A stretch of DNA of 46,388 nucleotides from Gammaproteobacteria bacterium (lineage in GTDB: Bacteria; Pseudomonadota; Gammaproteobacteria; Poriferisulfidales; Oxydemutatoraceae), in assembly GCA_028817225.1 (NCBI GenBank), contig JAPPQC010000030.1, forward strand, positions 1-46,388, read 5' to 3'. The translations under genes were made by a program, and so were the position numbers. A model generated the notes under the pieces. That model worked only from the letters and a program-made list of their open reading frames with translations, was not told where the DNA came from and did no database searches. The number at the start of each line of letters is the position of its first letter. Within the stretch, counting starts at the first letter, position 1. Positions 17,771 to 26,734 of this stretch are shown here, in pieces.

Positions 17771-18664
17771 TCAGGCGCCGCCGACACTGAAGACGCGGTG
17801 TTCAAGGCACGGGAAACTGCGCCGCAGTTGGCGCTGGCGGTCGAAGTCCACCTCGGCCACCGCGACGCCCTCGCCGCCGGAGACGCCGGTGCGGACGACG
17901 CCCCAGCAGTCCACAATGCAACTGTGACCGTAGGTGCTCTTGCCGTTGGCGTGGCGCCCGGTCTGGTTGGCGGCGATGACGCAAACCTGGTTTTCTATCG
18001 CGCGCGCGCGCACCAGCGGATCCCAGTGCGCGGCGCCGGTCGCCGCGGTGAACGCCGACGGCATGGCGATGATGTCGGCGCCCATTTCGGTCAGCAGCCG
18101 GAACATCTCCGGGAAACGCAGGTCATAGCACACCGCAAGGCCGACGCGCCCGAACGGCGTGTCGGCGACGACGGCGTCGGCGCCCGGCTCGAAGGTGCCG
18201 GATTCGCGGTAACTCTGGCCGTCTTCCGGCAGATCCACATCAAACAGGTGTATCTTGCGGTAGGCGGCGACGGCGCCGCCGCCGGCGTCCACCAGCGGCG
18301 ACAGCGCCCAGGCGCGGTCGCGGTCGGGCGATTCCACCGGCAGCGTGCCGCCGACCAGCCACACGCCGTGGCGCGCCGCCTGCTCCGACAGAAAATCCCG
18401 GATGGGGCCGCCGTCGGCGGCCTCGCGCACGCCGAGTTGGTCGCGCTGGCGCTCGCCGATAAACGCGAACATCTCCGGCAGCACAACCAGCGCCGCGCCC
18501 CGCGCCGCAGCCTCGGCGACGAGGCCGGCGGCGCGCTTCAGGTTGTCACGCAAGTCCGCCGACGAGGTCATCTGGATTGCGGCGCACGACAGCGTGCCAC
18601 CGGCCCTTGTTTCGGCCCTCGTTTCAGTGCTCGTTTCAGTGCTCGTTTCGGTGTTCGTTTCCAT
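17771..18664 (-). CDS. Carbon-nitrogen hydrolase, Nit1/deaminated-glutathione amidase type
   Basis: Nitrilase-superfamily amidase, probably removing the amide from deaminated glutathione (a metabolite-repair role). The catalytic triad is visible: Glu in VVLPEMFAFIGER, Lys in YRKIHLFDVD and Cys in LAVCYDLRFPEMFR. The LFDVDLP segment is typical of Nit1/Nit2 proteins. The first roughly 20 residues are a repeat of (T/A)ET(S/N/R). I use ATG 18664; ATG 18685 adds seven residues. A TATCAT box lies just upstream of 18664. The gene is last in the leftward dacA-dat run. Confidence 0.87.
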   Translation of the reverse strand: METNTETSTETSTETRAETRAGGTLSCAAIQMTSSADLRDNLKRAAGLVAEAAARGAALVVLPEMFAFIGERQRDQLGVREAADGGPIRDFLSEQAARHGVWLVGGTLPVESPDRDRAWALSPLVDAGGGAVAAYRKIHLFDVDLPEDGQSYRESGTFEPGADAVVADTPFGRVGLAVCYDLRFPEMFRLLTEMGADIIAMPSAFTAATGAAHWDPLVRARAIENQVCVIAANQTGRHANGKSTYGHSCIVDCWGVVRTGVSGGEGVAVAEVDFDRQRQLRRSFPCLEHRVFSVGGA

Positions 18665-18665
18665 C
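18606..18665 (-). repeat. 12-bp tandem repeat at the start of the amidase gene
   Basis: Five 12-bp units (18606, 18618, 18630, 18642, 18654), the second and third identical, encode the Thr-Glu-Thr-x N-terminal repeats. In-frame copy change would alter only the disordered N-terminus. Confidence 0.8.
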
Positions 18666-18740
18666 ACAATGGCATGATAGCCCATTCCGGCGCCGCCGGC
18701 GCGGGCGCGGGAACAGGAACCGGCATGCGCGCCGGCGGCG

Positions 18741-19565
18741 TCATTCGCACCAGTCGGCGAGGCAGTCCGAGAATCTCTTCCACAACGGCCCCGGTTCGCC
18801 GGCGCCGACCCGGTTTCCGTCCAGCGTCGTCACCGGCACGATGCCGCGCGTTGAACTGGTCAGCCAGATTTCGTCGGCGGCGGCCAGTTCGGCGGCGGTG
18901 ACGGTGCGCTGCTCGCAGCCGACGCCGCACACCGCCGCCATCTCGATGACGACGCCGCGCGTGATGCCGCTCAGCAGTTGCGGCCCTTCGGGCGGCGTCG
19001 CCAGCACGCCGGCGGCGGCGATGAACACATTGCTGGCGGCGCCTTCGGTGACGCAGCCGTCGCGCAGCAGAATCGCCTCCGATGCGCGGTAATCGCGCGC
19101 GCGGCGGCGCAGCAGCACATTCGGCAGCAGGCTGACCGACTTGATGTCGCAGCGACTCCAGCGCGTGTCGTCGGCGCTGATGGCGGCGACGCCGGCGGCG
19201 GCGTCATTCGGCGGCGGCGGCATCGTCATCGCAAACACCGTCGGCGCGGCGGCGGCGGCGATGACATGCTCCCTCGGCGCGACGCCGCGCGTGACCTGCA
19301 GATAAACGACGAGACTGGACAGGCCCGAACGCTCAATCAGCCCGTCCAGCACCTCGCGCCAGCGTTCGGGCGGATACGGGTCTTTTATTTCGGCGCGCTC
19401 AAGGCTGCGGGCGAGGCGGTTCATGTGCGCCTGGTAGCGGAACGGGCGGCGGCGCCAGACCGGCATCACCTCATAGACGCCGTCGCCGAACAGAAAGCCG
19501 CGGTCGAGCGGGCTGATGCAGCAGTCTTCGAGTTCGAGAAAACGACCGTCGTGGTAGGCGGTCAT
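18741..19565 (-). CDS. dat: D-amino acid aminotransferase (class IV)
   Basis: PLP fold-type IV transaminase that interconverts D-alanine and D-glutamate, both needed for peptidoglycan. The protein is 274 aa. Catalytic lysine is K142 in CDIKSVSLLPNVL. Also present are DRGFLFGDGVYEVM and TEGAASNVFI, the family signatures. Its start overlaps the dacA stop in an ATGA, and the D-Ala-D-Ala carboxypeptidase upstream fits a D-amino acid role over branched-chain (IlvE) or ADC lyase (PabC) alternatives. Confidence 0.88.
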   Translation of the reverse strand: MTAYHDGRFLELEDCCISPLDRGFLFGDGVYEVMPVWRRRPFRYQAHMNRLARSLERAEIKDPYPPERWREVLDGLIERSGLSSLVVYLQVTRGVAPREHVIAAAAAPTVFAMTMPPPPNDAAAGVAAISADDTRWSRCDIKSVSLLPNVLLRRRARDYRASEAILLRDGCVTEGAASNVFIAAAGVLATPPEGPQLLSGITRGVVIEMAAVCGVGCEQRTVTAAELAAADEIWLTSSTRGIVPVTTLDGNRVGAGEPGPLWKRFSDCLADWCE

Positions 19566-20710
19566 TCAAACAGCCGCATAAAGCCGTCGCTCAGGCGCCT
19601 GAAAAAGCCCCCTTCGGGCACCATTTCCAGCGCCGCCAGCGGCTCCTCCCGGAGCAGGCGGTCGGAGAAAAACGCCCGCGCCGCGCCCAGCGTCTGGTGG
19701 CGTCCGACCGGCGCGCTGACATCCTCGCGCACCGACAGTTCGGTGCGAACCTTGCCGCCGCTGACTTTCGGGTAGGTCACATAGAAGTCGTTCATCAGGC
19801 CGAGGTCGGCGTACTGGCGAAGCCCGCCCCAGACGCGCACCTGCGTCAGCGCCTGCGCCGACTCGAACAGGCGCGAGGTGCGGTAGAAACGAAAGCCGTA
19901 GCGCAGCAGTTCGGTGGTCTGCTGAAAGCGTTTGGCGTCGCCGGCGCTGCCGAGCACGACCGACACCAGGCGCATGTCGCCCTGCTTCGCCGACGCCGCA
20001 AGGCAATAGCCCGCGTCTTCGGTGTGGCCGGTCTTGAGGCCGTCCACGCCGAGGTCGCGCGCCTGCCACAGCAGTTTGTTGCGGTTGTGCTGGGTGATGC
20101 CGCCGTAGGTGAATTCGCGCTGCGCGTAGAGGCGGTAATGGTCGGGAAAATCGCGGATCATCGCGCGCGACAGCGTGGCGACATCAAGGGCGGTCATGTA
20201 ATGGCCCTCTTCCGGCAGGCCGCTGACATTCCTGAAATTTGAACCCGAAAGTTTCAGCAGGTCGGCGGTCTCGTTCATCATGCCGACAAACGCCTCCTCG
20301 GTGCCGGCGATGTGCTCGGCCAGCGCGATGCTGGCGTCGTTGCCGGACTGCACGACCATGCCGGCCACCAGGTCGCGCAGCGCCACCTCCTTGCCGACCT
20401 CGACAAACATCCTTGAACCGCCGGTGCGCCACGCCTTCTCGCTGATTCGGACGCGGTCGTCCATCGCCACCAGTTGGTCGGCCAGCGCGCGGTACACGAC
20501 ATAGGCCGTCATCAGTTTGGTGATGCTGGCCGGCTCAAACGGCTCGCCGGCGTCTTTCTCGGCGAGAATCGCGCCGCTGTGGTAGTCCATCAGCAGGTAA
20601 CTCTTGACCGGAAAGTCCGGCGCGCGCGGCGCCCAGTCGCCCGCCGCCGCAGCCGCCGCGCTCCACAGCAGCAGCGCGACGCCGCAACACCACGCCCAAT
20701 GCCGTTTCAT
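19562..20710 (-). CDS. dacA: D-alanyl-D-alanine carboxypeptidase (PBP5/6 family)
   Basis: Removes the terminal D-Ala from pentapeptide stems in the periplasm. The protein is 382 aa with a signal peptide ending near AAAAAAG (residues 17-24). Active-site motifs: SITK (S62-K65), SGN near residue 122, and KTG in DGLKTGHTEDAGYC. A C-terminal beta domain and an amphipathic C-terminal helix (FFRRLSDGFMRLFE) that anchors to the inner membrane are present. It overlaps rlpA upstream and dat downstream by 4 bp each. Confidence 0.95.
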   Translation of the reverse strand: MKRHWAWCCGVALLLWSAAAAAAGDWAPRAPDFPVKSYLLMDYHSGAILAEKDAGEPFEPASITKLMTAYVVYRALADQLVAMDDRVRISEKAWRTGGSRMFVEVGKEVALRDLVAGMVVQSGNDASIALAEHIAGTEEAFVGMMNETADLLKLSGSNFRNVSGLPEEGHYMTALDVATLSRAMIRDFPDHYRLYAQREFTYGGITQHNRNKLLWQARDLGVDGLKTGHTEDAGYCLAASAKQGDMRLVSVVLGSAGDAKRFQQTTELLRYGFRFYRTSRLFESAQALTQVRVWGGLRQYADLGLMNDFYVTYPKVSGGKVRTELSVREDVSAPVGRHQTLGAARAFFSDRLLREEPLAALEMVPEGGFFRRLSDGFMRLFE

Positions 20711-21525
20711 CGCGGCAGCACGATGTAGTTGTGGAAACCGCCGGTCTTCAGCAGTTTCTCGACGACCACCAGTTCCGGCGACGCATAAGGCCCGAGCCGC
20801 ACGCGATAGACCGGGCGCGACGCGAAAGGCTGCGTCTTGTCCACGAACGGCTTGAGGTTGTGGCGCCGGATGAGGCTTGCGACCCTCGCCGCCCGGTGGC
20901 GGCTGGAATACGAGCCGACCTGAATGAAGGCGCCGGAGCGCACCGGCGTTTTCAGCACCTCGACCACGACCGGCACGACGCCGTCGTTCACCATGTCAAT
21001 CCGGCGCGCGGCGGCGTAGGACAAATCAATAATCCGCTCCTTGCGAAAAGGCCCGCGGTCGTTGACGCGGACGACGACGCTTTTCCTGTTCTTCAGGTTG
21101 GTCACCTTCACATAGGACGGCAGCGGCAGCGTCCTGTGCGCCGCCGTCAGTTTGTTCATGTCGAAAATCTCCTGGCTGGAGGTCGGGCGCCCGTTGAAAC
21201 GCCCGCCGTACCACGACGCCTCGCCGCTCTCGCGGTGGCCGACCGGGCGCGGGCGCACCCAGTAGCGCCGGCCCTTGACGACATATGAACTGAGCGCGTC
21301 GCCCGGCCCGGCGTCGGCGGGCGCGGGAATGCCGCGCGCGCGTTTGGCGCGACCGGCGCGCGGTTTCTCGATCAGGTCGTCGGGCACGGCGAGCGGCTGC
21401 GGCTGGCGCACGCCGCCGCAGCCGCCCAGCAGCGACACCGCGACCACGGCGGCGACCGCCATCGCCGCCGCGCGCGCGGACGCGCGCGCGACCGGGACCG
21501 GGTTTGCTGTGGCTGCGTTTCGCAT
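20707..21525 (-). CDS. rlpA: Septal-ring lytic transglycosylase RlpA
   Basis: Outer-membrane lipoprotein that cleaves denuded glycan strands. The protein is 272 aa. Lipobox LLGGC places lipidation at C36. The double-psi beta-barrel domain is clear (GEASWYGGRFNGRPTSSQEIFDM, AHRTLPLPSYVKVTNLKN, VVRVNDRGPF). A C-terminal SPOR domain (about 195-270: GAFIQVGSYSSRHRAARVASLI, YRVRLGPY) binds septal peptidoglycan. It lies between mltB and dacA in the elongasome run. Confidence 0.95.
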   Translation of the reverse strand: MRNAATANPVPVARASARAAAMAVAAVVAVSLLGGCGGVRQPQPLAVPDDLIEKPRAGRAKRARGIPAPADAGPGDALSSYVVKGRRYWVRPRPVGHRESGEASWYGGRFNGRPTSSQEIFDMNKLTAAHRTLPLPSYVKVTNLKNRKSVVVRVNDRGPFRKERIIDLSYAAARRIDMVNDGVVPVVVEVLKTPVRSGAFIQVGSYSSRHRAARVASLIRRHNLKPFVDKTQPFASRPVYRVRLGPYASPELVVVEKLLKTGGFHNYIVLPR

Positions 21526-21538
21526 GAAAATTCGTTGG

Positions 21539-22555
21539 CTACTGTTCAGCGGGCCGGTACGCGCCGTGAATCATCTGCGCCAATTGATGGACGGCCAGCG
21601 CGTAGCGGCGGCTCGTATTATAGCGCGTGAGCACGAAAAAGTTCTGGTAGCCGACCCAGGTCTTGCGGCGCCCGTCCTCGTGCTGGAAATCAAACAGCGA
21701 GAACTTCTCCTCGCGCGGCATGAAGCCGCCCATGCGGATGCCGCGCACATCAAGGTCGGAGGCCGAAAGCCACGGCTGCATCTTGCGGTTCAGCAGCGGT
21801 TCGTAGTCGCCCTCGGGCGCCGCCACATATTCGCCGAGCGGCGCGCGACCGCGCCAGCCGTGGCGCACCAGAAAATTGGCGACGCTGCCGATGGCGTCCG
21901 CCGGGCTGTCCCACAAATCGCGCGCGCCGTCGCCGTCGAAGTCCACCGCATAGGCGCGGTAACTGCTCGGGATGAACTGACCGAGGCCCATGGCGCCGGC
22001 GTACGAACCGCGCACTTCGGCGCAATCCATCTTCTCCTCGCGGCACAGCAGCAGAAATTCGGTCAATTCGCGCAGGAAAAAGCGCGAACGGCGCGGGTAA
22101 TCAAAGCCCAGCGTCACCAGCGTGTCGAACACCGGAAAGCCCCCGGTGATGCGCCCGTAGTAGGTCTCGACGCCGATGATCGCGAGGATAATCTCCGCCG
22201 GCACGCCGAAGCGCCGCGATGCCCGCTCCAGCGTCTCGCGGTGCTCGCGCCAGTAGCGCGTGCCGGCGCGCACCCGTTTGCGGGTCAGGAAGATGTCGCG
22301 GTAGGCGTGCCACGGCTTCGCCTCCGCCGGGCGGTCCATCGCCTCGATGGCGTCTTCGCGTTTCTCGACATCGCGGAACAGTTGCTCAAGCGCGTCGCGC
22401 TCGAACGAATAACGCGAGACCAGTTCGCCGATGTAGAGCTGCACCCGTTCGCGCTCGTGGTACGGCTGCGCCGCCGCCGGCGCGGCCAAGGCCGACACCG
22501 CGGCAAGCGCCGCGAACGCCGCGGCGCGGGTTGCGGTGGTGATGAAACTTCTCAT
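21539..22555 (-). CDS. mltB: Membrane-bound lytic murein transglycosylase B
   Basis: Periplasmic transglycosylase (GH103) that cuts the glycan backbone. The protein is 338 aa. The catalytic Glu is in IIGVETYYGRITG. Further family segments are GSYAGAMGLGQFIPSSYRAYAVDFDGDG and the C-terminal YNTSRRYALAVHQL. The signal peptide ends in ALAAPAAAQ with no lipobox cysteine, so it may be soluble like Pseudomonas SltB1. The start at 22555 (MRSFITT) is chosen over one 14 codons upstream that lacks signal character. Confidence 0.94.
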   Translation of the reverse strand: MRSFITTATRAAAFAALAAVSALAAPAAAQPYHERERVQLYIGELVSRYSFERDALEQLFRDVEKREDAIEAMDRPAEAKPWHAYRDIFLTRKRVRAGTRYWREHRETLERASRRFGVPAEIILAIIGVETYYGRITGGFPVFDTLVTLGFDYPRRSRFFLRELTEFLLLCREEKMDCAEVRGSYAGAMGLGQFIPSSYRAYAVDFDGDGARDLWDSPADAIGSVANFLVRHGWRGRAPLGEYVAAPEGDYEPLLNRKMQPWLSASDLDVRGIRMGGFMPREEKFSLFDFQHEDGRRKTWVGYQNFFVLTRYNTSRRYALAVHQLAQMIHGAYRPAEQ

Positions 22556-22642
22556 CCGGAATTCAATGTCACTGGGGCACGGGGGGCACAGGGGCACGGG
22601 AAGGGGGCAAATTGACAGGTTGCCCGGCGCTTGTCAACCGCC

Positions 22643-23758
22643 CTACACAATCCCCCTTCTCATCATCGGGCGGTAGGTGGAAATCGCCATCAGGATGCCG
22701 AACGAGGCCAGCAGCGTCGCCGCCGAGGTGCCGCCGTAACTCAGCAGCGGCAGCGGCACGCCGACGACCGGCAGCAGGCCGCTGACCATCGCCAGGTTGA
22801 CCAGCACATAGACCGCGAACGAGAAAGTCAAACTGCCGGCCAGCAGGCGGCTGAACTGGTCCGCCGCCGACACCGCGATCATCATACCGCGCACGACGAT
22901 GCCGAGATAAACCGCGAGCAGCACGCAAACGCCCATGAAGCCGAATTCCTCGGCGAACACCGCGAACACGAAGTCGGTCGAGCGCTCCGGCACGAAGCCG
23001 AGATGCCCCTGGGTGCCGTTCATCCAGCCCTTGCCCCAGAGGCCGCCGCCGCCGATCGCTATCTTCGACTGGATGATGTGGTAGCCGGCGCCCAGCGGGT
23101 CGCTTTGCGGGTCGAGAAACACCAGCACGCGCTGGCGCTGGTATTCGCGCAGCGCGTTCCATATAAAAGGCGCCGCGCCCAGCGCGCCGGCCAGTATCAG
23201 CACAATCCAGCGGTAGTGCAGGCCGGCCAGGAAGATGACGAACAGCCCGGAAACCGCGACCAGAAAGGCGGTGCCGAGGTCCGGCTGCAACAGAATCAGC
23301 GCCGCCGGCAGCGCCAGCAGCACAAACGCAATCGCCGTCCTTGAAAAACCGGGGCGGGCGGCGACGCTGCCGGCCAGCAGCGCGCACAACAGCATCGGCG
23401 TCGCGATTTTCAGCAGTTCCGACGGCTGGAAACGCACCAGCCGGATGTCGAGCCAGCGCTGCGCGCCCTTGATGACCTCGCCGGCGAAAAGCACCAGCAG
23501 CAACAGCACGAGGCCGCCTGCGTACAGCGCCGGCACCCAGCGGCGCCAGGCGTGCACCGGCACCGTCGCCAACGCGAACATCAGCGCGAAGCCGATCAGC
23601 AGCCGAACCAGTTGGCGCTCGATTAGTTCGGCGTCGCCGCCCGCCGAACTGACCAGCGTCATCACGCCGATGAGCGCCAGCGCCAGCAGCAGAAACAGCA
23701 GCGGGTAGTCCACCCGCACCAGGCGGAGCAGCCGCGCAAGATGGTATGCGCGCGCCAT
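22643..23758 (-). CDS. rodA: Peptidoglycan glycosyltransferase RodA
   Basis: SEDS-family polymerase of the elongasome. The protein is 371 aa with about ten transmembrane segments. Family motifs: the region QRWLDIRLVRFQPSELLKI with the conserved RFQPSE, LLQPDLGTAFL with the catalytic aspartate, and the C-terminal GVPLPLLSYGGTS. The ATG overlaps the mrdA stop by one base, so synthesis is coupled to its partner PBP2. Confidence 0.96.
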   Translation of the reverse strand: MARAYHLARLLRLVRVDYPLLFLLLALALIGVMTLVSSAGGDAELIERQLVRLLIGFALMFALATVPVHAWRRWVPALYAGGLVLLLLVLFAGEVIKGAQRWLDIRLVRFQPSELLKIATPMLLCALLAGSVAARPGFSRTAIAFVLLALPAALILLQPDLGTAFLVAVSGLFVIFLAGLHYRWIVLILAGALGAAPFIWNALREYQRQRVLVFLDPQSDPLGAGYHIIQSKIAIGGGGLWGKGWMNGTQGHLGFVPERSTDFVFAVFAEEFGFMGVCVLLAVYLGIVVRGMMIAVSAADQFSRLLAGSLTFSFAVYVLVNLAMVSGLLPVVGVPLPLLSYGGTSAATLLASFGILMAISTYRPMMRRGIV

Positions 23759-25626
23759 CAGCCGGAAGCGTGCAGCGAGAATTGCGCGCGCAGCAGGCCG
23801 AAATACACATCGAGCAGCCTGCGCGCAATCGGCGCCGCGGTGCGGGCGCCGCTGCCGCCGTGCTCGACGACGACGGCGACGGCGATTTCCGGGTTGTCAA
23901 TCGGCGCGAAGGCAATGAACATCGCGTGGTCTTCCAGTTCGCTGCCGGGTTCGTGCTCCTCTTTCTCGGCGAGGCCGTAGCGGACATCCTCCTTGATCTC
24001 CCTGACCTGCACGGTGCCGGTCTTGCCGGCGGCGACATAGTCCATGCCGCGGCTGATGCGGTAGGCGGTGCCGTTGGGGCTGTGGATGACCGCATTCATC
24101 GCGTCAATCACATAGTCCCAGTGTTCGGGCGGGCTGGCGATGACGCGCTTGCGCTCGGCCACCGGCAGCGGCTTCCACAGGCCGGTGTCGGACTGGCGCA
24201 CCGCCTTGACCAACCTCGGCACGACGCGCTCGCCGCGGTTCGCCAGCGTCGCCGCCATCGCCGCCATCTGCAGCGGCGTCGCCAGCATGTAGCCCTGGCC
24301 GATGCCGGCGATGATCGTCTCCGCCGGGAACCACGACTGCCCCAGTGCCTCGCGCTTCCACTGCGGCGACGGCACGATGCCGGCCAACTCGGCGGTGGTG
24401 TCCACGCCGGTCGGGCTGCCGAGGCCGAAGTCCTCGAGAAACAGCGCCAGCCGGTTGATGCCGAGGCGGTGCGCGGTGTCATAGAAGAACACATCGCACG
24501 ACTGGACGATGGCTGTGTTCATGTTGATCCAGCCGTGCCCCTCCTCGCGCCAGTCGTGGTAGCGGCGCGAGTAGCCGGGCAACTGGTAATACGGGCCGGC
24601 GAATATCTTGCGCTGCATGTCGCCGACGCGGTTGTGCAGCGCGGCCAGCGCCACCATCGGCTTGATGATCGAGCCGGGCGGGTACTGCCCCGACACCGCG
24701 CGGTTGAAGAACGGCTTGTCGGGGCTGTTCAGCAGGTGGCGGTAGCGCTCGCGCGAAAAACTGCCGGAGAACAGGTTCGGGTCGAAGGACGGCTTGCTGA
24801 CCAGCGTCAGCACATCGCCGCTGCGCGGGTCGAGGGCGACGACGGCGCCGTCGTAGTCGCCGAGCGCCGAATACGCCTGCTCCTGCAGCGCCGTGTCGAT
24901 TGTCAGCATCACATCGCTGCCCGGGCGCGGCTTGCTGCCGCCGATGGTGCGAATCAGGTGGCCGCCGGCGTTGACCTCGACGCGGCGAAACCCGGGCAGG
25001 CCGTGGAGTTCGCGCTCGTAGTGGTTCTCGATGCCGGTCTTGCCGACATGGCGGGCGCCGCGGTAGCGGCGCTGGTCGAGGGCCGCCAGGTCGTCGCGGC
25101 TGATGGCGCCGACATAGCCGATGGCGTGCGCGAACAACTCGTCGTAGGGGTAGTGGCGCACGAGGCGCCCGACGACATCGGCGCCGCGCAGGTGGTGGCG
25201 TAGCACCGCGAAACGCGCGACTTCCTCCTCGCTCAGGCGCGTGCGCAACTCGATGCTGCGCGTGAAGCCGCCGGCGCGCAGCATCTTGCGAAAGCGCCGC
25301 AGGTCGTCTTCGCCGACCTCGACGACAGCGCGCACCTGGCGCAGCAGCGCATCCATGTCGGCGACCAGCGACGGCGTGATCTCAAGGCTGTACACCGTGC
25401 GGTTGTCGGCCAGCAGCAGCCCGCTGCGGTCGTAAATCAGGCCGCGCGGCGGCGGCGACGGAATCAGGCTGAGCCGGTTTTCGTCCGACAGCGTGCGGTA
25501 GTGGCCGTGTTCGGTCACCTGCAGCGTGAACAGGTGAAACGCCAGCGCCGCCACCAGCGCCAGCATCACCAGCGCGGCGACCCGCGTGCGCTTCAGAAAC
25601 AGCAACTGGCGCGCGCGTTCGCTCAC
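23758..25626 (-). CDS. mrdA: Penicillin-binding protein 2
   Basis: Class B transpeptidase of cell elongation, working with RodA. The protein is 622 aa. One transmembrane helix lies at residues 16-36. A pedestal/dimerisation domain follows (PPPRGLIYDRSGLLLADN). The transpeptidase domain shows SIIK (S319-K322), SCD (S376-D378) and KTG (K535-G537). The GTG start at 25626 overlaps the ppa stop (GTGA). The gene order mrdA-rodA-mltB-rlpA-dacA mirrors Pseudomonas. Confidence 0.95.
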   Translation of the reverse strand: MSERARQLLFLKRTRVAALVMLALVAALAFHLFTLQVTEHGHYRTLSDENRLSLIPSPPPRGLIYDRSGLLLADNRTVYSLEITPSLVADMDALLRQVRAVVEVGEDDLRRFRKMLRAGGFTRSIELRTRLSEEEVARFAVLRHHLRGADVVGRLVRHYPYDELFAHAIGYVGAISRDDLAALDQRRYRGARHVGKTGIENHYERELHGLPGFRRVEVNAGGHLIRTIGGSKPRPGSDVMLTIDTALQEQAYSALGDYDGAVVALDPRSGDVLTLVSKPSFDPNLFSGSFSRERYRHLLNSPDKPFFNRAVSGQYPPGSIIKPMVALAALHNRVGDMQRKIFAGPYYQLPGYSRRYHDWREEGHGWINMNTAIVQSCDVFFYDTAHRLGINRLALFLEDFGLGSPTGVDTTAELAGIVPSPQWKREALGQSWFPAETIIAGIGQGYMLATPLQMAAMAATLANRGERVVPRLVKAVRQSDTGLWKPLPVAERKRVIASPPEHWDYVIDAMNAVIHSPNGTAYRISRGMDYVAAGKTGTVQVREIKEDVRYGLAEKEEHEPGSELEDHAMFIAFAPIDNPEIAVAVVVEHGGSGARTAAPIARRLLDVYFGLLRAQFSLHASG

Positions 25627-26174
25627 GCCGGGGCGCCCTCCTCCGCGGCGCCGGTGCAGCGCCGCACGCTGTCGAGAATCTCGGCGCGGGTCTTGTCGGC
25701 GCCGAGCCAGCCCTCAACCTTGACCCACTTGCCCGGCTCGAGTTTCTTGTAGTGCTCGAAGAAATGCACCATCTGGTCCACCAGGTTGGCGGGCAGTTGC
25801 GCGACGGTCTCAACCTCGTCGTAGCCGCCGTTCATGCCGCGCACCGGAAGTGCTACGATTTTCAGGTCGCGGCCCGATTCGTCGCTCATGTCGAGCGCAT
25901 CAATCGGGCGGCACGGCAGCACGCAGCCGACCGCGACCGGCACCGGCGTGACGACGAGGACATCCAGCGGGTCGCCGTCTTCCGACAGCGTGTTCGGCAC
26001 AAAGCCGTAGTTCGCCGGATAGTACATCGGCACATTGATGAAACGGTCCACCAGCACCGCGCCGCTTTTCTTGTCCACCTCGTACTTGACGGGCGCGGCG
26101 TGCGCCGGAATCTCGATGACGACATTCAGGACATCGGGAACCGGGTCACCGGGCGGCAGTCGGTCCAGGTGCAC
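25623..26174 (-). CDS. ppa: Inorganic pyrophosphatase
   Basis: Hydrolyses pyrophosphate and pulls biosynthetic reactions forward. The protein is 183 aa (E. coli 176). Conserved parts: VVIEIPAHAAPVKYEVDKKSGAVLVDRF, YPANYGFVPNTLSEDGDPLDVLV with the metal-binding aspartates, and HFFEHYKKLEPGKWVKVEGW. The GTG at 26174 is 4 bp past the grxD stop and gives the family N-terminus. A longer frame to 26363 would read through grxD and is rejected. Confidence 0.94.
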   Translation of the reverse strand: MHLDRLPPGDPVPDVLNVVIEIPAHAAPVKYEVDKKSGAVLVDRFINVPMYYPANYGFVPNTLSEDGDPLDVLVVTPVPVAVGCVLPCRPIDALDMSDESGRDLKIVALPVRGMNGGYDEVETVAQLPANLVDQMVHFFEHYKKLEPGKWVKVEGWLGADKTRAEILDSVRRCTGAAEEGAPA

Positions 26175-26178
26175 GCCG

Positions 26179-26505
26179 TCACTCCTCGGCGCCGCCGACG
26201 GCGTCGTCCACCATCTTCTGCAACTCGCCGCTGGCGGCCAGTTCCAGCGTGATGTCGCAGCCGCCGACCAGTTCGCCGTTGATGTACACCTGCGGAAAGG
26301 TCGGCCAGTCGGCGTAACCCGGCAGACTCTCGAAAATCTCGTGGTCGAGCAGCACATTGACATAGACGAACTTGTGCCCGCACTGCTTCAGCGCCTCCGC
26401 CGCGCGGCTCGAAAACCCGCACTGCGGCAACTGCGGCGTCCCTTTCATGTAGATGACAACCGGATTGCCCTCCACCTGCCTTTTGATGCGCTCCATGACA
26501 TCCAT
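26179..26505 (-). CDS. grxD: Monothiol glutaredoxin (CGFS type)
   Basis: Iron-sulfur cluster carrier. The protein is 108 aa with the active-site CGFS in MKGTPQLPQCGFSSRA, and WPTFPQVYINGELVGGCDI, both standard for Grx4. ATG 26505 has a strong AAGGAGG 5 nt upstream; longer readings are not supported. The 229 bp upstream to the next gene contain an AT-rich stretch (about 26530-26550) that may hold the promoter, but I cannot fix its boxes. Confidence 0.95.
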   Translation of the reverse strand: MDVMERIKRQVEGNPVVIYMKGTPQLPQCGFSSRAAEALKQCGHKFVYVNVLLDHEIFESLPGYADWPTFPQVYINGELVGGCDITLELAASGELQKMVDDAVGGAEE

Positions 26506-26734
26506 TTCAGCCTCCTTTGTTCTCTCGGCAAATAAAGAATAATTTACCACAACGGCAAGCCGAGGGGCAATTCCAGGCAAGTCCGCGGCATTGGGCGCCG
26601 CCGCCGGCGCGTTCGGCCCCGTTGCGCTGATGATGCCCGGCGTTCTCGCCTCACCGCTACTGTCGGCATCACCACTGCGTTGCCGCCGCATACCCTGACC
26701 TTCGCGCAGGCGCAGTTTGGCGCGCAAAGAGAGC

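Noticed and set aside
18741..19565. Branched-chain aminotransferase (IlvE) or ADC lyase (PabC) for the class IV enzyme
   Set aside because: Coupling to dacA and overall match favour a D-amino acid aminotransferase, although the fold is shared.
25623..26363. Longer ppa and grxD readings
   Set aside because: The upstream residues come from the other gene or from non-conserved sequence; GTG 26174 and ATG 26505 give family N-termini.
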